From Betaproteobacteria bacterium (GTDB taxonomy: Bacteria > Pseudomonadota > Gammaproteobacteria > Burkholderiales > Thiobacteraceae), in NCBI GenBank assembly GCA_024641855.1, contig JAHECG010000001.1:1-64000 (forward strand): a stretch of 64,000 bases of DNA, given 5' to 3'. Below are positions 43,054-53,272 of this stretch, piece by piece. Each line of letters starts with the position of its first letter. Position 1 is the first letter of the stretch. The notes beneath the pieces were generated by a model, which was given only the letters and a program-made list of their open reading frames with translations, was not told the DNA's origin and made no database searches. The position numbers were made by a program, and so were the translations under genes.

Positions 43054-44214
43054 ATGAACGAATATGTGCCCGGCTTGGAAGGCGTGCCGGCTACGAAATC
43101 GAATATTTCCTTTATCGATGGCGAGAAAGGCATTTTGTCCTATCGGGGCTATCCGATTGAAGTGTTGGCGGAACGCAGTACCTTTGAAGAAACAGCCTTG
43201 CTGCTGTTGGATGGTAATTTACCTGCACGGCCTATGCTCAAAGCATTTGACCAAGATATGCGCGAGAATCGTCGCGTGAAGTTTCGTATCCGTGAATTGA
43301 TGCGCCAAATGTCACCCAATGGCCATCCTATGGATATGTTGCAATCGATGATGGCGTGTCTGGCGATGTATTATCCGGACGCAGATGGTTTCGTTGGCGG
43401 CGATCATGGTGCTGATCTGGATTACGTACACAACACCTCTGTCCGGATCATCGCGCATATGACGACGATGGTGGCGATGTGGGAGCATATTCGTAATGGT
43501 TACGACCCGATCGAGCCGCGTACCGATCTAACCCATGCGGAAAATTTCTTGTGGATGCTCACCGGCAAAGAACCCGATCGCTACATCGCGCGCATTATGG
43601 ACATCTGTTTGATTCTGCATGCCGAGCACACGATCAATGCTTCAACCTTCGCGGTGTTGGTGGCCGGTTCAACCTTGGCCAGTCCTTATAGTGTCATTGC
43701 TTCAGGGATTGCAACGCTCTCCGGTCCACTGCATGGTGGCGCCAACCAAGCCGTGGTGAAAATGTTGCATGAGATTGGTACGCCCGAAAAAGCCGATGCT
43801 TATATTGAAGCGCAATTGAAAGCAAAGAAAAAGATATGGGGCTTTGGTCACCGCGAATACAGTGTGAAAGATCCGCGTGCCGTGATCTTGGAGCACTTGA
43901 TGCATAAGTTTGCTGCCTACAAAGAGCATAAAGTCGGCCCGTTGTTTGCAATCGCGCAAGCCGTGGAAAAAGCCGCTACAGATCGCTTGGGTGCCAAAGG
44001 TATTTACCCCAATGTTGATTTTTATTCGGGCGTCTTGTATGCCGAAATGGGTATCGTCCCGGATCAGTTCCCTTCACTGTTCGCCATGTCGCGTGTTGCC
44101 GGCTGGTTAGCGCATTGGAAAGAACAGCTTGGGCAGAATCGTATTTTTCGGCCCACCCAGGTCTATACCGGCGAAATGCAGCGCGACTATATTCCTTTGG
44201 AGCGCCGGGTTTAA
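43054..44214 (+). CDS. gltA: Citrate synthase (short type)
   Basis: GYPIEVLAERSTFEE, LHAEHTINAST, GPLHGGANQAV, GFGHREYSVKDPRA. Confidence 0.92.
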   Translation: MNEYVPGLEGVPATKSNISFIDGEKGILSYRGYPIEVLAERSTFEETALLLLDGNLPARPMLKAFDQDMRENRRVKFRIRELMRQMSPNGHPMDMLQSMMACLAMYYPDADGFVGGDHGADLDYVHNTSVRIIAHMTTMVAMWEHIRNGYDPIEPRTDLTHAENFLWMLTGKEPDRYIARIMDICLILHAEHTINASTFAVLVAGSTLASPYSVIASGIATLSGPLHGGANQAVVKMLHEIGTPEKADAYIEAQLKAKKKIWGFGHREYSVKDPRAVILEHLMHKFAAYKEHKVGPLFAIAQAVEKAATDRLGAKGIYPNVDFYSGVLYAEMGIVPDQFPSLFAMSRVAGWLAHWKEQLGQNRIFRPTQVYTGEMQRDYIPLERRV

Positions 44215-44221
44215 GTCCGCG

Positions 44222-44461
44222 TTAAACCCAACCAGAAATAAAGGCAACTTCATCGTCGGCTTGCAGCGGCGTGTTCAGATCCGAGAATTGTTTATTGACG
44301 GTAATGCGCACGCTGCCTTCGCCGAACACTTGTGCCCACGCACCACCGCGTTGTTTCAACAAAGAAACTAACGCACGAATATCGTGCACTGGGGCATCGA
44401 GTTCTTCGCTAGTCATGCCGAGTCTATCCACTAAGGCAGCAAAATATAGTAATTTAATCAT
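44222..44461 (-). CDS. MoaD/ThiS-like beta-grasp protein lacking C-terminal Gly-Gly
   Basis: MIKLLYFAALVDRLG...ITVNKQFSDLNTPLQADDEVAFISGWV*. Confidence 0.75.
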   Translation of the reverse strand: MIKLLYFAALVDRLGMTSEELDAPVHDIRALVSLLKQRGGAWAQVFGEGSVRITVNKQFSDLNTPLQADDEVAFISGWV

Positions 44462-44499
44462 GGCTGAAAACATTTCGTTCGTGTACTGCGCCAGAGTTA

Positions 44500-46290
44500 T
44501 TAAACCGGCGCTGGGGTGACTTTTAAAACTTCTTCCGGGGTGGTTACGCCGGCTGCAACTTTTGAAGCGCCGGAAACGCGCAGAGACTTCATGCCTTCGC
44601 GGTAAGCTTGATCGCGGACTTTTGCCAGGTCACAATTAGGCGTGATGAGTCGCGATAACGTGGGCGTCATCGTAAGTATCTCGTACAGGCCACTACGCCC
44701 TTTGTAGCCGGTCATACGGCATTCCAAGCAGCCGCCAGGAGCATATACGGTTGTTGGTTTGGGGGCCTTCCAGGGGTGCACCAGGTCGTTCCAGGTTTCG
44801 TCTTCGAGGGTGGACGGTTTCTTGCAGTGCGGACACAGCGTCCGTACTAAACGCTGCGCCAGCACGCCCAGCACAGTGGATTGAATTAAGTAAGATGGCA
44901 CGCCTAAATCCAGCAAGCGGGTAATGGCAGCAGGCGCGTCATTGGTGTGTAGGGTGGAGAGCACTAAGTGTCCAGTGAGTGCGGCTTGAATGGCCATCTC
45001 GGCGGTTTCTAAATCACGAATTTCACCCACCATGATAATGTCCGGATCTTGGCGCATTAGCGTGCGGATACCACTTGCGAAATCCAGGCCAATACCGACT
45101 TGTACCTGCATTTGATTGAAGTTTGGCACCACCATTTCAATCGGATCTTCGACGGTGCACACATTGACTTCGGGTTCAGCCAATTGCTTGAGGGAAGTGT
45201 AGAGCGTGGTGGTTTTTCCGGAACCGGTCGGGCCCGTCACGAGCACGATCCCATTGGGTCGAGACACCATGCTTTCCCAGCGTTGGGTTTCCTCTTCACT
45301 AAAGCCCAACTCGCTGAAATTACGTACCAACACTTCGGGGTCGAAAATCCGCATTACCAATTTTTCGCCAAACGCCGTGGGCATGGTGGAAAGACGTAAT
45401 TCGATTTCATCGCCGCTTGGGGCTAAGGTTTTAATCCGGCCATCTTGCGGCCGCCGTTTCTCGACCATATCCATCCGGCCCAATAATTTAATCCGACTGG
45501 TAATGGCGTTGTAGACCGCACTCGGAATCTGATAAACCAAATGCAAAATGCCATCGATACGGAAGCGCACATTAGCCGATTCGCGCCGTGGTTCGATATG
45601 AATATCGCTGGCGCGTTGTTCGAAGGCATATTGCAACAACCAATCGACGATGCGTACGACGCTCTGATCGTTAGCATCAAGCTGTCCTGTGCGGCCGAGT
45701 GCGACCAATTGTTCGAAATTCGTAATCCCGCTCTGAGTGACCCCCTCTTGCGCCCGCACAGCCTGTTTTACCGATAAGGCAAGACTGTAAAATTCAGCAA
45801 TATAGCGATTGAGATCGAGCGGGCTCGTGATGACGCGGCGGATCGGACGCCGCGCGACTTGTTGCACGCTTTCTTCCCAATCGCGCACAAAAGGCTCGGC
45901 AGTCGCAACGACGACTTCGTTGGAACTGACTTCTACCGGCAAGATGCGATAGCGCGCCGCGTACGCTTGCGACATCACGCCGGTGACGGCGGCGACATCG
46001 ATTTTGAGCGGGTCGATATGATAAGCCGTCAACCCAGTCAGTTGCGCTAGCCATTGGGCGAGAAACTCCATGTTGAGGATCGCGTGCGGGGCTTGCAAGT
46101 CACGCCATTTCTGTGTGGCAATGAGTACCAGTGGGTGTTGATCGGCGCGTTCACTACGTTGCGACGTGAGTAAATTATTACCCACATCCTTGGGAATGTG
46201 ACCATCAGCGAGTAAGCAGGCCAAGACCTCCTTGAGGCGCAGGGGCCCTGGAGAGAGGGGGAGTTGGTCGTGAGGTTGCGCTAAGTTCAT
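44500..46290 (-). CDS. GspE/PilB-family assembly ATPase (second copy)
   Basis: VTGPTGSGKTTTLYTSL, RQDPDIIMVGEIRDLETAE, CPHC...CLEC. Confidence 0.9.
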   Translation of the reverse strand: MNLAQPHDQLPLSPGPLRLKEVLACLLADGHIPKDVGNNLLTSQRSERADQHPLVLIATQKWRDLQAPHAILNMEFLAQWLAQLTGLTAYHIDPLKIDVAAVTGVMSQAYAARYRILPVEVSSNEVVVATAEPFVRDWEESVQQVARRPIRRVITSPLDLNRYIAEFYSLALSVKQAVRAQEGVTQSGITNFEQLVALGRTGQLDANDQSVVRIVDWLLQYAFEQRASDIHIEPRRESANVRFRIDGILHLVYQIPSAVYNAITSRIKLLGRMDMVEKRRPQDGRIKTLAPSGDEIELRLSTMPTAFGEKLVMRIFDPEVLVRNFSELGFSEEETQRWESMVSRPNGIVLVTGPTGSGKTTTLYTSLKQLAEPEVNVCTVEDPIEMVVPNFNQMQVQVGIGLDFASGIRTLMRQDPDIIMVGEIRDLETAEMAIQAALTGHLVLSTLHTNDAPAAITRLLDLGVPSYLIQSTVLGVLAQRLVRTLCPHCKKPSTLEDETWNDLVHPWKAPKPTTVYAPGGCLECRMTGYKGRSGLYEILTMTPTLSRLITPNCDLAKVRDQAYREGMKSLRVSGASKVAAGVTTPEEVLKVTPAPV

Positions 46291-46581
46291 CGGTCGGTCA
46301 TTTGTTGACGATTAACGTACGCTACTCAGCAGTGTGGTTTGTGTCAATGGTTGGTACGCGCTAAGTCCTTGGTGATTGCGCTGTGGATTCGAAGAGCGCC
46401 GAATCGGTTGTGATGCATGGGGCGGCCAAGGTTGCTTGTCATGAACACTATTCCATATAAAATATGGATCTGGTATATACGGTGCAAATAGCATAAGCTA
46501 ATGAATTCTACGAACATTTGCATGACAGTAATTCGATGGTGCATGTAGCGCTGCTCGCGCCCAGTTAATTCCGAGGGCCCT

Positions 46582-47229
46582 ATGAAAATTTTACTTGCTG
46601 ACGATCACGATTTGTTCCGTGCCGGATTGGGTATGGTGCTGAATGAGTTGGGCGCAGACATGCAACTGGTGCAAGCCGCGAGCTTAACTGAGGCAATGCA
46701 ACGTGCGCGCAATGAATCCGATCTGGATTTAGCGCTACTCGATCTAAATATGCCGGCAATGAACGGTACCGATGGATTGCAACGATTTCGGACACAGTTT
46801 CCTGAAATACCGGTCGTGGTCGTGTCCGGTTCGGACGAACTCATCGATGTACAGCAAGCGCTGGGGATGGGTGCGGCGGGTTTTATTCATAAATCCACTG
46901 CGCCTTCAGTTATGCTTTCTGCTTTGCGTTTGGTGTTGGCAGGCGGTATTTATGTGCCGCCGCATGCCATGCGGCAAGAGACGGCAAGATTGGTGCCGAT
47001 GACCAGTCAAGCCAAAGGAATGGGAGAGAACCGATTAACGGCGCGCCAGATGGAAGTACTGCGCCTGTTGGCGCTAGGTAAACCCAATAAACTGATTGCA
47101 CGCGAATTAGACCTCAGTGAGGGGACTGTGAAAATTCACTTAAGCGCAATCTTTCGAGTGCTGGATGTCAATAACCGCACTGAGGCTGTACTGGCTGCGC
47201 AGCAAATGAGCCTGAATTTGGACGTCTAA
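46582..47229 (+). CDS. LuxR-family response regulator
   Basis: REC domain (LADDHDLFRAGL, LALLDLNMP) and LuxR HTH (LTARQMEVLRLLALGKPNKLIARELDLSEGTVKIHLSAIF). Confidence 0.95.
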   Translation: MKILLADDHDLFRAGLGMVLNELGADMQLVQAASLTEAMQRARNESDLDLALLDLNMPAMNGTDGLQRFRTQFPEIPVVVVSGSDELIDVQQALGMGAAGFIHKSTAPSVMLSALRLVLAGGIYVPPHAMRQETARLVPMTSQAKGMGENRLTARQMEVLRLLALGKPNKLIARELDLSEGTVKIHLSAIFRVLDVNNRTEAVLAAQQMSLNLDV

Positions 47230-47268
47230 GTGCCGGATTCATGGTGCACATGCAACGGCAAAGCATAA

Positions 47269-47493
47269 TTAATGGTTGCTATTTTGTGGTATTGGTTGTG
47301 AGCGCGTTATTGAAAATTGCGCGCTAAAACAGTCAATCTCCTGGAGCATGACCGAGAATTCCGCATCGCTGAGATCATTAACCTCAACAGCTGAGTTTTC
47401 GGATTTTACGGCAGGAGGATAATAATATCCCCGAGATTTTTCCAGGGCGTTTTGCCCTATTCGTGAAAACAGCTGCAATATTCCATTGTGCAT
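47269..47493 (-). CDS. Hypothetical small protein
   Basis: MHNGILQLFSRIGQNALEKSRGYYYPPAV...; GGAG upstream; no recognised domain. Confidence 0.45.
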   Translation of the reverse strand: MHNGILQLFSRIGQNALEKSRGYYYPPAVKSENSAVEVNDLSDAEFSVMLQEIDCFSAQFSITRSQPIPQNSNH

Positions 47494-47532
47494 GGCGATC
47501 TCCATTACGCGACACAGTTTGCGCTGTGTGCT

Positions 47533-47748
47533 TTATTCGCGTTGTGCGCTCTGTACCACTGTGTCTTGCTCACTGGATATTGCTTGCGACAAGGGGCTGA
47601 GAGCCGGTGCACCGAGTGCAACCGCAATGGCGTGCGTCGCAAGATTTCCTTTACTTTTATTCATTTGAGATTCGTTTTCTTGGTAAGTGAAAAACAAAAT
47701 CCCCATAAATAGGCTGCTGGCGATGAAGGTCAGTGTAATGGTTTTCAT
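47533..47748 (-). CDS. Hypothetical small protein with N-terminal hydrophobic segment
   Basis: MKTITLTFIASSLFMGILFFTYQENE...; AAAGGA ribosome-binding site. Confidence 0.5.
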   Translation of the reverse strand: MKTITLTFIASSLFMGILFFTYQENESQMNKSKGNLATHAIAVALGAPALSPLSQAISSEQDTVVQSAQRE

Positions 47749-47799
47749 GAATATTCCTTTAGCCGTCATGCCGAGTCATGTCAATTTCGATTAGGGCAG

Positions 47800-48069
47800 T
47801 TAAATACCTTTTAAAGCGATTTTTTTAAGACTGTCTCTGACTTCCGCCTGGTGTACATGTTGAATTAAGTTGCGCGCTAATTTTCTAGCTTCGTGCAAAC
47901 TTAGGTGCAGTTTGGATTGTTGCTGTGCACCTAAGCTGAGTGTGAGATAAGACATATCCGCTTCAACGTTTTGCAGCGTAATATCGATAATGCCTTCTAA
48001 ATTCCCTGGTTTCATTTCAAATCCCCAGTCCGTTAATCGTTCAAAAGCTTGTGTTCTCTGCGCCGTCAT
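47800..48069 (-). CDS. Hypothetical small protein, 89 aa
   Basis: MTAQRTQAFERLTDWGFEMKPGNLEGIIDITLQNVEADMSYLTLSLG...; no recognised domain. Confidence 0.5.
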   Translation of the reverse strand: MTAQRTQAFERLTDWGFEMKPGNLEGIIDITLQNVEADMSYLTLSLGAQQQSKLHLSLHEARKLARNLIQHVHQAEVRDSLKKIALKGI

Positions 48070-48265
48070 GCGCTATTTCAGGCCTATATGGGTTGCCGTG
48101 ATTGTATTTTGGTCGATTTGACGTTTAAAAAAATCTGGCAAACGGCTAAGACGAACGGCGGCACCTATTACTTTCGATATAGGCATTTCGGCCGATACTG
48201 TCGGTAGCTATTGGCAGGCATGCTAGACCCATTCAAAAAATAGCGTGGGTGGGAGGGATGGCGTC

Positions 48266-50188
48266 ATGAAGCGCTGGGGGATACAAACGCGAATGAACCT
48301 ACTTGCCGTGGGGCCGGCGACGGTGATGGCCGGTTTGCTTCTGACTTACTTTATCGTTGGACCGATGGAGGATGCGAGTCCGCGATTAACTCCAACAGGT
48401 ACGGCAACTGCACAGCAGTTTGCGACCGCTGCTGAATATGGCGTGGTGACTGACAACTATCCCTTGTTGCAACAGTTAGTTGAAGGTTTAGTGACGGAAC
48501 GGCATGCCCAATATGCACTCGTGATCGATGGTCGGATGCGTCATCTCGCGCAAGCTGGTATGACACCTATCAGTTGGGATAAAAGCTTGCGCACAGTATC
48601 GCAAGAAGTCGGACAACAAGAGGATATTTACGTCCTACCGATTCAATCGAGCGTGGCGACACCGCTCGCCTTTCAAACCGTCAGTAACGACGTAACTCAA
48701 TTCGATAACAGCAAACCTAATTTAGGCTGGGCGATAATCGCTATGCCACGCACCTCGTTCGCCGAAAGCAAGAAACAAATCCTGTTGACAGCGATGAGTA
48801 TGGTACTCAGCGTGCTGGCAATTGCGCTGTTGCTTGGGGTTCGGTTAGGCCGTGGCGTTTGCCAACCAATACGCAAATTGTCGCAGGTGATTGACAACTT
48901 GGCGCAAGGTAATCTCGCTGCGCGTGTTGCGCAAAATTCAGGCGGTGAATTATTGCTATTACAACAGGGCTTAAACGGCATGGCGCGTGCCTTCCAGGCT
49001 CGTCAAAATGAATTAGAGCAGCGAATTCTCGCGACGACACGGGATTTGCAAGCAAAACATGAAACGCTGGAACAGAGTAAGCGCATCGAATCCGATTTTA
49101 TCGCGAGTGTGAGCCATGATTTGCGCCAACCCATGCACGCTATCGGAATATTTGCAGACACTTTGAGGCATCGTGTAAATACGCACGCGCAACGCGAGTT
49201 AGTGCAGCGTATCGAAGATTCGGTGACGACATTGCAAAGCATGTTCGATGGTTTAGTGAATCTATTTCGTATGGATGCCGGTTTGCTCGAACCTAATACC
49301 GAGGCTTGTGATTTGTCTTCTATATTAAAACGCATTGGTCAAGAGTTTCAGCCTATGGCCGAACAGAAAGGGTTAAATCTACGGATCCATGTTTGCCCAG
49401 AAGCCTGGGTGAAAAGCGATAGTGTCTTACTCGGTCACCTGTTTCAAAACATTGTGGTTAATGCCTTGCGCTATACGGAGCATGGCGGGGTGTTGCTGGC
49501 TTGCCATCGTCGCCAAGCGCATTGGGTGGTGCAGATATGGGACACCGGGATTGGCATCGCCGAAGAGCACCAAACAAAAATATTTGATGCGTATTACCAA
49601 GTGGAAAACGCAGAACGCAATAGCGCTCAAGGCGTCGGCCTGGGGTTGGCGATTGCGGCTGGAATTGCGCGCTTACTGAAGTGCAAATTGGAAGTTTATT
49701 CGCGGCTTGGACGGGGTAGCGTCTTCAATATTATTCTGCCGATATCTGAGACGTCCGAGATTAATCATGACAGCAATATCCAGCAATCGTTAGGACAATT
49801 TAATGCAGAACGCGTGCTGGTTATTGAGGATGATCAAGCCGCGCGAGAATCTCTGCAGGGCTTACTGAGTAGCTGGGGGCTGTCTGTATTAAGCGTGGCC
49901 GATTATGATCAGGCCAGCCAATGTGTAGCGCAGAACCCCGGTAAGCTTGCACTCATCATTAGTGATTATCGCTTGCCGCAAAAGAATGGCGTAGATAGCG
50001 TTGCCACGCTACGTGCCCGATTGGGCGCTGATGTGCAGGCAATTTTGATGTGTGGCGATACGACACCCGAATCCATGGCGGCGATGCAAGCCAGCGGCTT
50101 GCCGGTTTTGTACAAACCAGTGCGGCCCGCCAAATTACGGGCGTTGGTGACGAGTTTGTTGACGCGTGGAAACGGCGCGGCACAATGA
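48266..50188 (+). CDS. Membrane hybrid sensor histidine kinase/response regulator
   Basis: TM segments, HAMP, SHDLRQPMHAIGIF H-box, GVGLGLAIAAGIARLL, C-terminal REC (VIEDDQAARESL, ISDYRLPQKNG). Confidence 0.93.
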   Translation: MKRWGIQTRMNLLAVGPATVMAGLLLTYFIVGPMEDASPRLTPTGTATAQQFATAAEYGVVTDNYPLLQQLVEGLVTERHAQYALVIDGRMRHLAQAGMTPISWDKSLRTVSQEVGQQEDIYVLPIQSSVATPLAFQTVSNDVTQFDNSKPNLGWAIIAMPRTSFAESKKQILLTAMSMVLSVLAIALLLGVRLGRGVCQPIRKLSQVIDNLAQGNLAARVAQNSGGELLLLQQGLNGMARAFQARQNELEQRILATTRDLQAKHETLEQSKRIESDFIASVSHDLRQPMHAIGIFADTLRHRVNTHAQRELVQRIEDSVTTLQSMFDGLVNLFRMDAGLLEPNTEACDLSSILKRIGQEFQPMAEQKGLNLRIHVCPEAWVKSDSVLLGHLFQNIVVNALRYTEHGGVLLACHRRQAHWVVQIWDTGIGIAEEHQTKIFDAYYQVENAERNSAQGVGLGLAIAAGIARLLKCKLEVYSRLGRGSVFNIILPISETSEINHDSNIQQSLGQFNAERVLVIEDDQAARESLQGLLSSWGLSVLSVADYDQASQCVAQNPGKLALIISDYRLPQKNGVDSVATLRARLGADVQAILMCGDTTPESMAAMQASGLPVLYKPVRPAKLRALVTSLLTRGNGAAQ

Positions 50189-50378
50189 ACTAGACACAGC
50201 AAATTTTTGCGTTGATATTTCGTGCGCTTGCTTCAGCAAAGACCGTGAGGCTTTGAGAGATCGCTGAGAGTGGACAGTGAAGCGCAAAGGGTTATGGATG
50301 GAAGCGGTTACACCGAAATGATTTTGGATGTCCGCTCCCGTTGCGGAACAGAGGTACGTTTGTTAATTCGATGAGCCG

Positions 50379-53198
50379 CTAACCCTGTAAAACCGATTTC
50401 AAGAATTTTCCGGTATAGCTCTGTTCGCATTGCGCCACGGTTTCTGGCGTGCCTTCCGCAATGATTTGTCCGCCGCCATCACCGCCCTCGGGGCCGAGGT
50501 CGATGATCCAGTCGGCGGTTTTGATCACATCCAGATTGTGTTCGATGACGACCACGGTGTTGCCGTGATCGCGTAGGCGATGCACGACGGTGAGCAGCAT
50601 TTCGATGTCTTGGAAGTGTAGGCCGGTGGTGGGTTCGTCCAAGATATAGAGGGTGCGGCCGGTGTCGCGCTTGGAGAGTTCCAGTGCAAGTTTTACGCGC
50701 TGCGCTTCGCCGCCGGAGAGTGTGGTAGCGGATTGGCCGAGCGTGATGTAGCCCAAGCCGACATCAAGCAGGGTTTGTAATTTGCGCGCCACGGTGGGCA
50801 CCGCTTGGAAAAATTCGTACGCTTGTTCGACCGTCATTTTCAGTACTTCGTGGATCGATAAACCTTTGTAGCGTATTTCCAGCGTTTCACGGTTGTAGCG
50901 CTTGCCGTGGCACACGTCGCATGGCACGTAAATGTCCGGCAAGAAATGCATTTCGACGCGCAGCATGCCGTCGCCTTGGCAAGATTCACAGCGCCCGCCT
51001 TTAACGTTGAATGAGAAACGTCCGGGTTCGTAACCACGCTCGCGGGATTCCGGTACGCCGGAAAATAATTCGCGAATCGGTGTGAACATGCCGGTATAAG
51101 TCGCGGGGTTGGAGCGCGGTGTGCGCCCGATCGGGCTTTGATCCACGTCGATGACTTTATCGAAAAATTCCAAGCCTTCGATTTCATCGTGCGGCGCCGG
51201 TTCGGTAGATGAGCCATAAAGATGTTGCGCGATGGCTGGGTACAGCGTGTCGTTAATCAGCGTGGATTTTCCCGAACCGGAAACACCCGTTACGCAGACC
51301 AGCAAACCGACAGGCAGCTTGAGCGTGACGTTTTTGAGGTTGTTGCCGGTCGCATCCGTGAGCGTGAGCCAGCGTTCGGGATCGGGTTGCACGCGTTTTG
51401 TCGGGATCGCAATTTTGCGTTTGCCCGAAAGGTAGAGGCCGGTGGGTGAGTTGGGGTTTGCGATCACTTCTGCTGCGGTGCCTTCGGCGACGATTTGTCC
51501 GCCATGCACACCGGCGCCGGGGCCGATGTCGATCACGTAATCGGCAATGCGGATGGCTTCTTCATCGTGCTCGACCACGATCACGCTGTTACCCAAATCG
51601 CGCAAATGTTTCAGCGTGACGAGTAGGCGCTCGTTGTCGCGTTGATGCAGGCCAATCGATGGTTCATCCAACACATACATCACACCGGTTAAACCAGAGC
51701 CGATTTGCGAGGCCAAGCGGATGCGCTGCGCTTCGCCGCCGGACAAGGTTTCCGCCGAACGGTCGAGCGATAAATAATCCAGGCCGACATTCGTGAGGAA
51801 GGATAAACGCGCCGTGATTTCCTTGATGATGCGCTCGGCAATGGCTTGCTTCGCGCCAACCAAACGCAGCTGCTGGAAGAACGGCAGCGTTTGTTTCAAC
51901 GGCATGTGGCTGAGTTGATAAATCGATTTTTCGCCGACGCGCACATGGCGCGCTTCGATGCGCAGTCGTGTGCCTTCGCAACTCGGACAGGGCTTGTGGT
52001 TGAGGTACTTGGCCAACTCTTCACGCACGGCCATGGAATCGGTTTCGCGGTGACGGCGCTCGAAATTATTGACGATACCTTCAAACGGATGTTTGCGACT
52101 TTGCATGCCGCCACGCTCGCCGAGATATTTAAACGCGATGACTTCTGTGCCGCTGCCGAACAGCAATATCTCTTGGATGTTTTCGGGTAGCTCTTCGAAG
52201 GCTTGGTCGAGGTCAAAGCCGTAATGCATCGCCAGGCTTTGCAACATCATGAAATAAAATTGGTTGCGGCGATCCCAGCCCTTGATCGCACCAGCGCCGA
52301 GCGCCAAGTGCGGGAAGGCGACGATGCGTTTCGGATCGAAGAAACTGACCGTGCCGAGGCCGTCACATTTCGGGCAAGCGCCCATTGGGTTGTTGAAAGA
52401 GAATAAACGCGGCTCCAATTCAGCCAAGGCGTAATCGCACACCGGACAAGCAAAGCGCGCGGAGAAAAGATGTTCTTTGTCGGTATCCATTTCCACCGCT
52501 AAGGCACGGCCATCGGCATGGCGCAGCGCGGTCTCGAACGATTCGGCGAGACGCTGCTTGATGTCGGGGCGGACTTTCAAGCGATCAACCACCACTTCAA
52601 TCGTATGTTTTTTGTTTTTATCCAGCTTCGGCAGCTTGTCGATTTCGTAGGCTTTGCCGTCGATGCGCACGCGCACGAAACCCTGTGCCCGCAGTTCATC
52701 GAATAACTCATGTTGCTCGCCTTTGCGCCCGGCGACGATGGGCGCGAGGATCATTAGCTTGGTGTCTTCCGGCAGCGCCATGACCTGATCGACCATCTGC
52801 GCCACGGTTTGCGCCGAAAGTTCGATGTTATGTTCCGGGCAAAAGGGATCACCGGCGCGGGCGTAGAGCAAGCGCAAGTAGTCGTGGATTTCGGTAACCG
52901 TACCCACTGTCGAGCGTGGGTTATGCGAAGTGGCTTTTTGCTCGATGGAAATGGCCGGGGACAAACCCTCGATCAAATCCACGTCGGGTTTTTCCATCAG
53001 TTGCAGAAATTGCCGGGCATAAGCCGAGAGCGATTCCACATATCGGCGTTGGCCTTCGGCATACAGGGTGTCGAAAGCCAGTGAGGATTTACCCGATCCC
53101 GATAGTCCGGTAACCACAACCAGTTGATTACGTGGAATATCGAGGTTGATATTTTTTAAGTTGTGCGTGCGTGCGCCGCGGACGCGTATAAATTCCAT
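50379..53198 (-). CDS. uvrA: Excinuclease ABC subunit A
   Basis: [38 protein letters not shown]; two ABC cassettes and zinc motifs. Confidence 0.98.
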   Translation of the reverse strand: MEFIRVRGARTHNLKNINLDIPRNQLVVVTGLSGSGKSSLAFDTLYAEGQRRYVESLSAYARQFLQLMEKPDVDLIEGLSPAISIEQKATSHNPRSTVGTVTEIHDYLRLLYARAGDPFCPEHNIELSAQTVAQMVDQVMALPEDTKLMILAPIVAGRKGEQHELFDELRAQGFVRVRIDGKAYEIDKLPKLDKNKKHTIEVVVDRLKVRPDIKQRLAESFETALRHADGRALAVEMDTDKEHLFSARFACPVCDYALAELEPRLFSFNNPMGACPKCDGLGTVSFFDPKRIVAFPHLALGAGAIKGWDRRNQFYFMMLQSLAMHYGFDLDQAFEELPENIQEILLFGSGTEVIAFKYLGERGGMQSRKHPFEGIVNNFERRHRETDSMAVREELAKYLNHKPCPSCEGTRLRIEARHVRVGEKSIYQLSHMPLKQTLPFFQQLRLVGAKQAIAERIIKEITARLSFLTNVGLDYLSLDRSAETLSGGEAQRIRLASQIGSGLTGVMYVLDEPSIGLHQRDNERLLVTLKHLRDLGNSVIVVEHDEEAIRIADYVIDIGPGAGVHGGQIVAEGTAAEVIANPNSPTGLYLSGKRKIAIPTKRVQPDPERWLTLTDATGNNLKNVTLKLPVGLLVCVTGVSGSGKSTLINDTLYPAIAQHLYGSSTEPAPHDEIEGLEFFDKVIDVDQSPIGRTPRSNPATYTGMFTPIRELFSGVPESRERGYEPGRFSFNVKGGRCESCQGDGMLRVEMHFLPDIYVPCDVCHGKRYNRETLEIRYKGLSIHEVLKMTVEQAYEFFQAVPTVARKLQTLLDVGLGYITLGQSATTLSGGEAQRVKLALELSKRDTGRTLYILDEPTTGLHFQDIEMLLTVVHRLRDHGNTVVVIEHNLDVIKTADWIIDLGPEGGDGGGQIIAEGTPETVAQCEQSYTGKFLKSVLQG

Positions 53199-53230
53199 GG
53201 AGAGTCAGTTTCTTCTAAGCTTTGGCGAAC

Positions 53231-53246
53231 CTGCTAATATACGCAA
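53231..53246. promoter_or_regulatory. Degenerate LexA-box candidate upstream of uvrA
   Basis: CTG-N10-CAA (CTGctaatatacgCAA) in the uvrA-yajR intergenic region. Confidence 0.25.
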
Positions 53247-53272
53247 TTTTTCCAGCTTCCCCAAATGCCGAT

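Noticed and set aside
43840-43900. Citrate synthase motif GFGHREYSVKDPRA differing from the common GHRVYK form
   Set aside because: The catalytic His and Asp contexts are intact; this is plausibly ordinary subfamily variation.
47486-47712. Plus-strand small ORFs antisense to the 47.3-47.7 kb small genes
   Set aside because: The minus-strand ORFs have better RBSs and more protein-like sequence; the plus-strand ORFs are low-quality Cys-rich frames.
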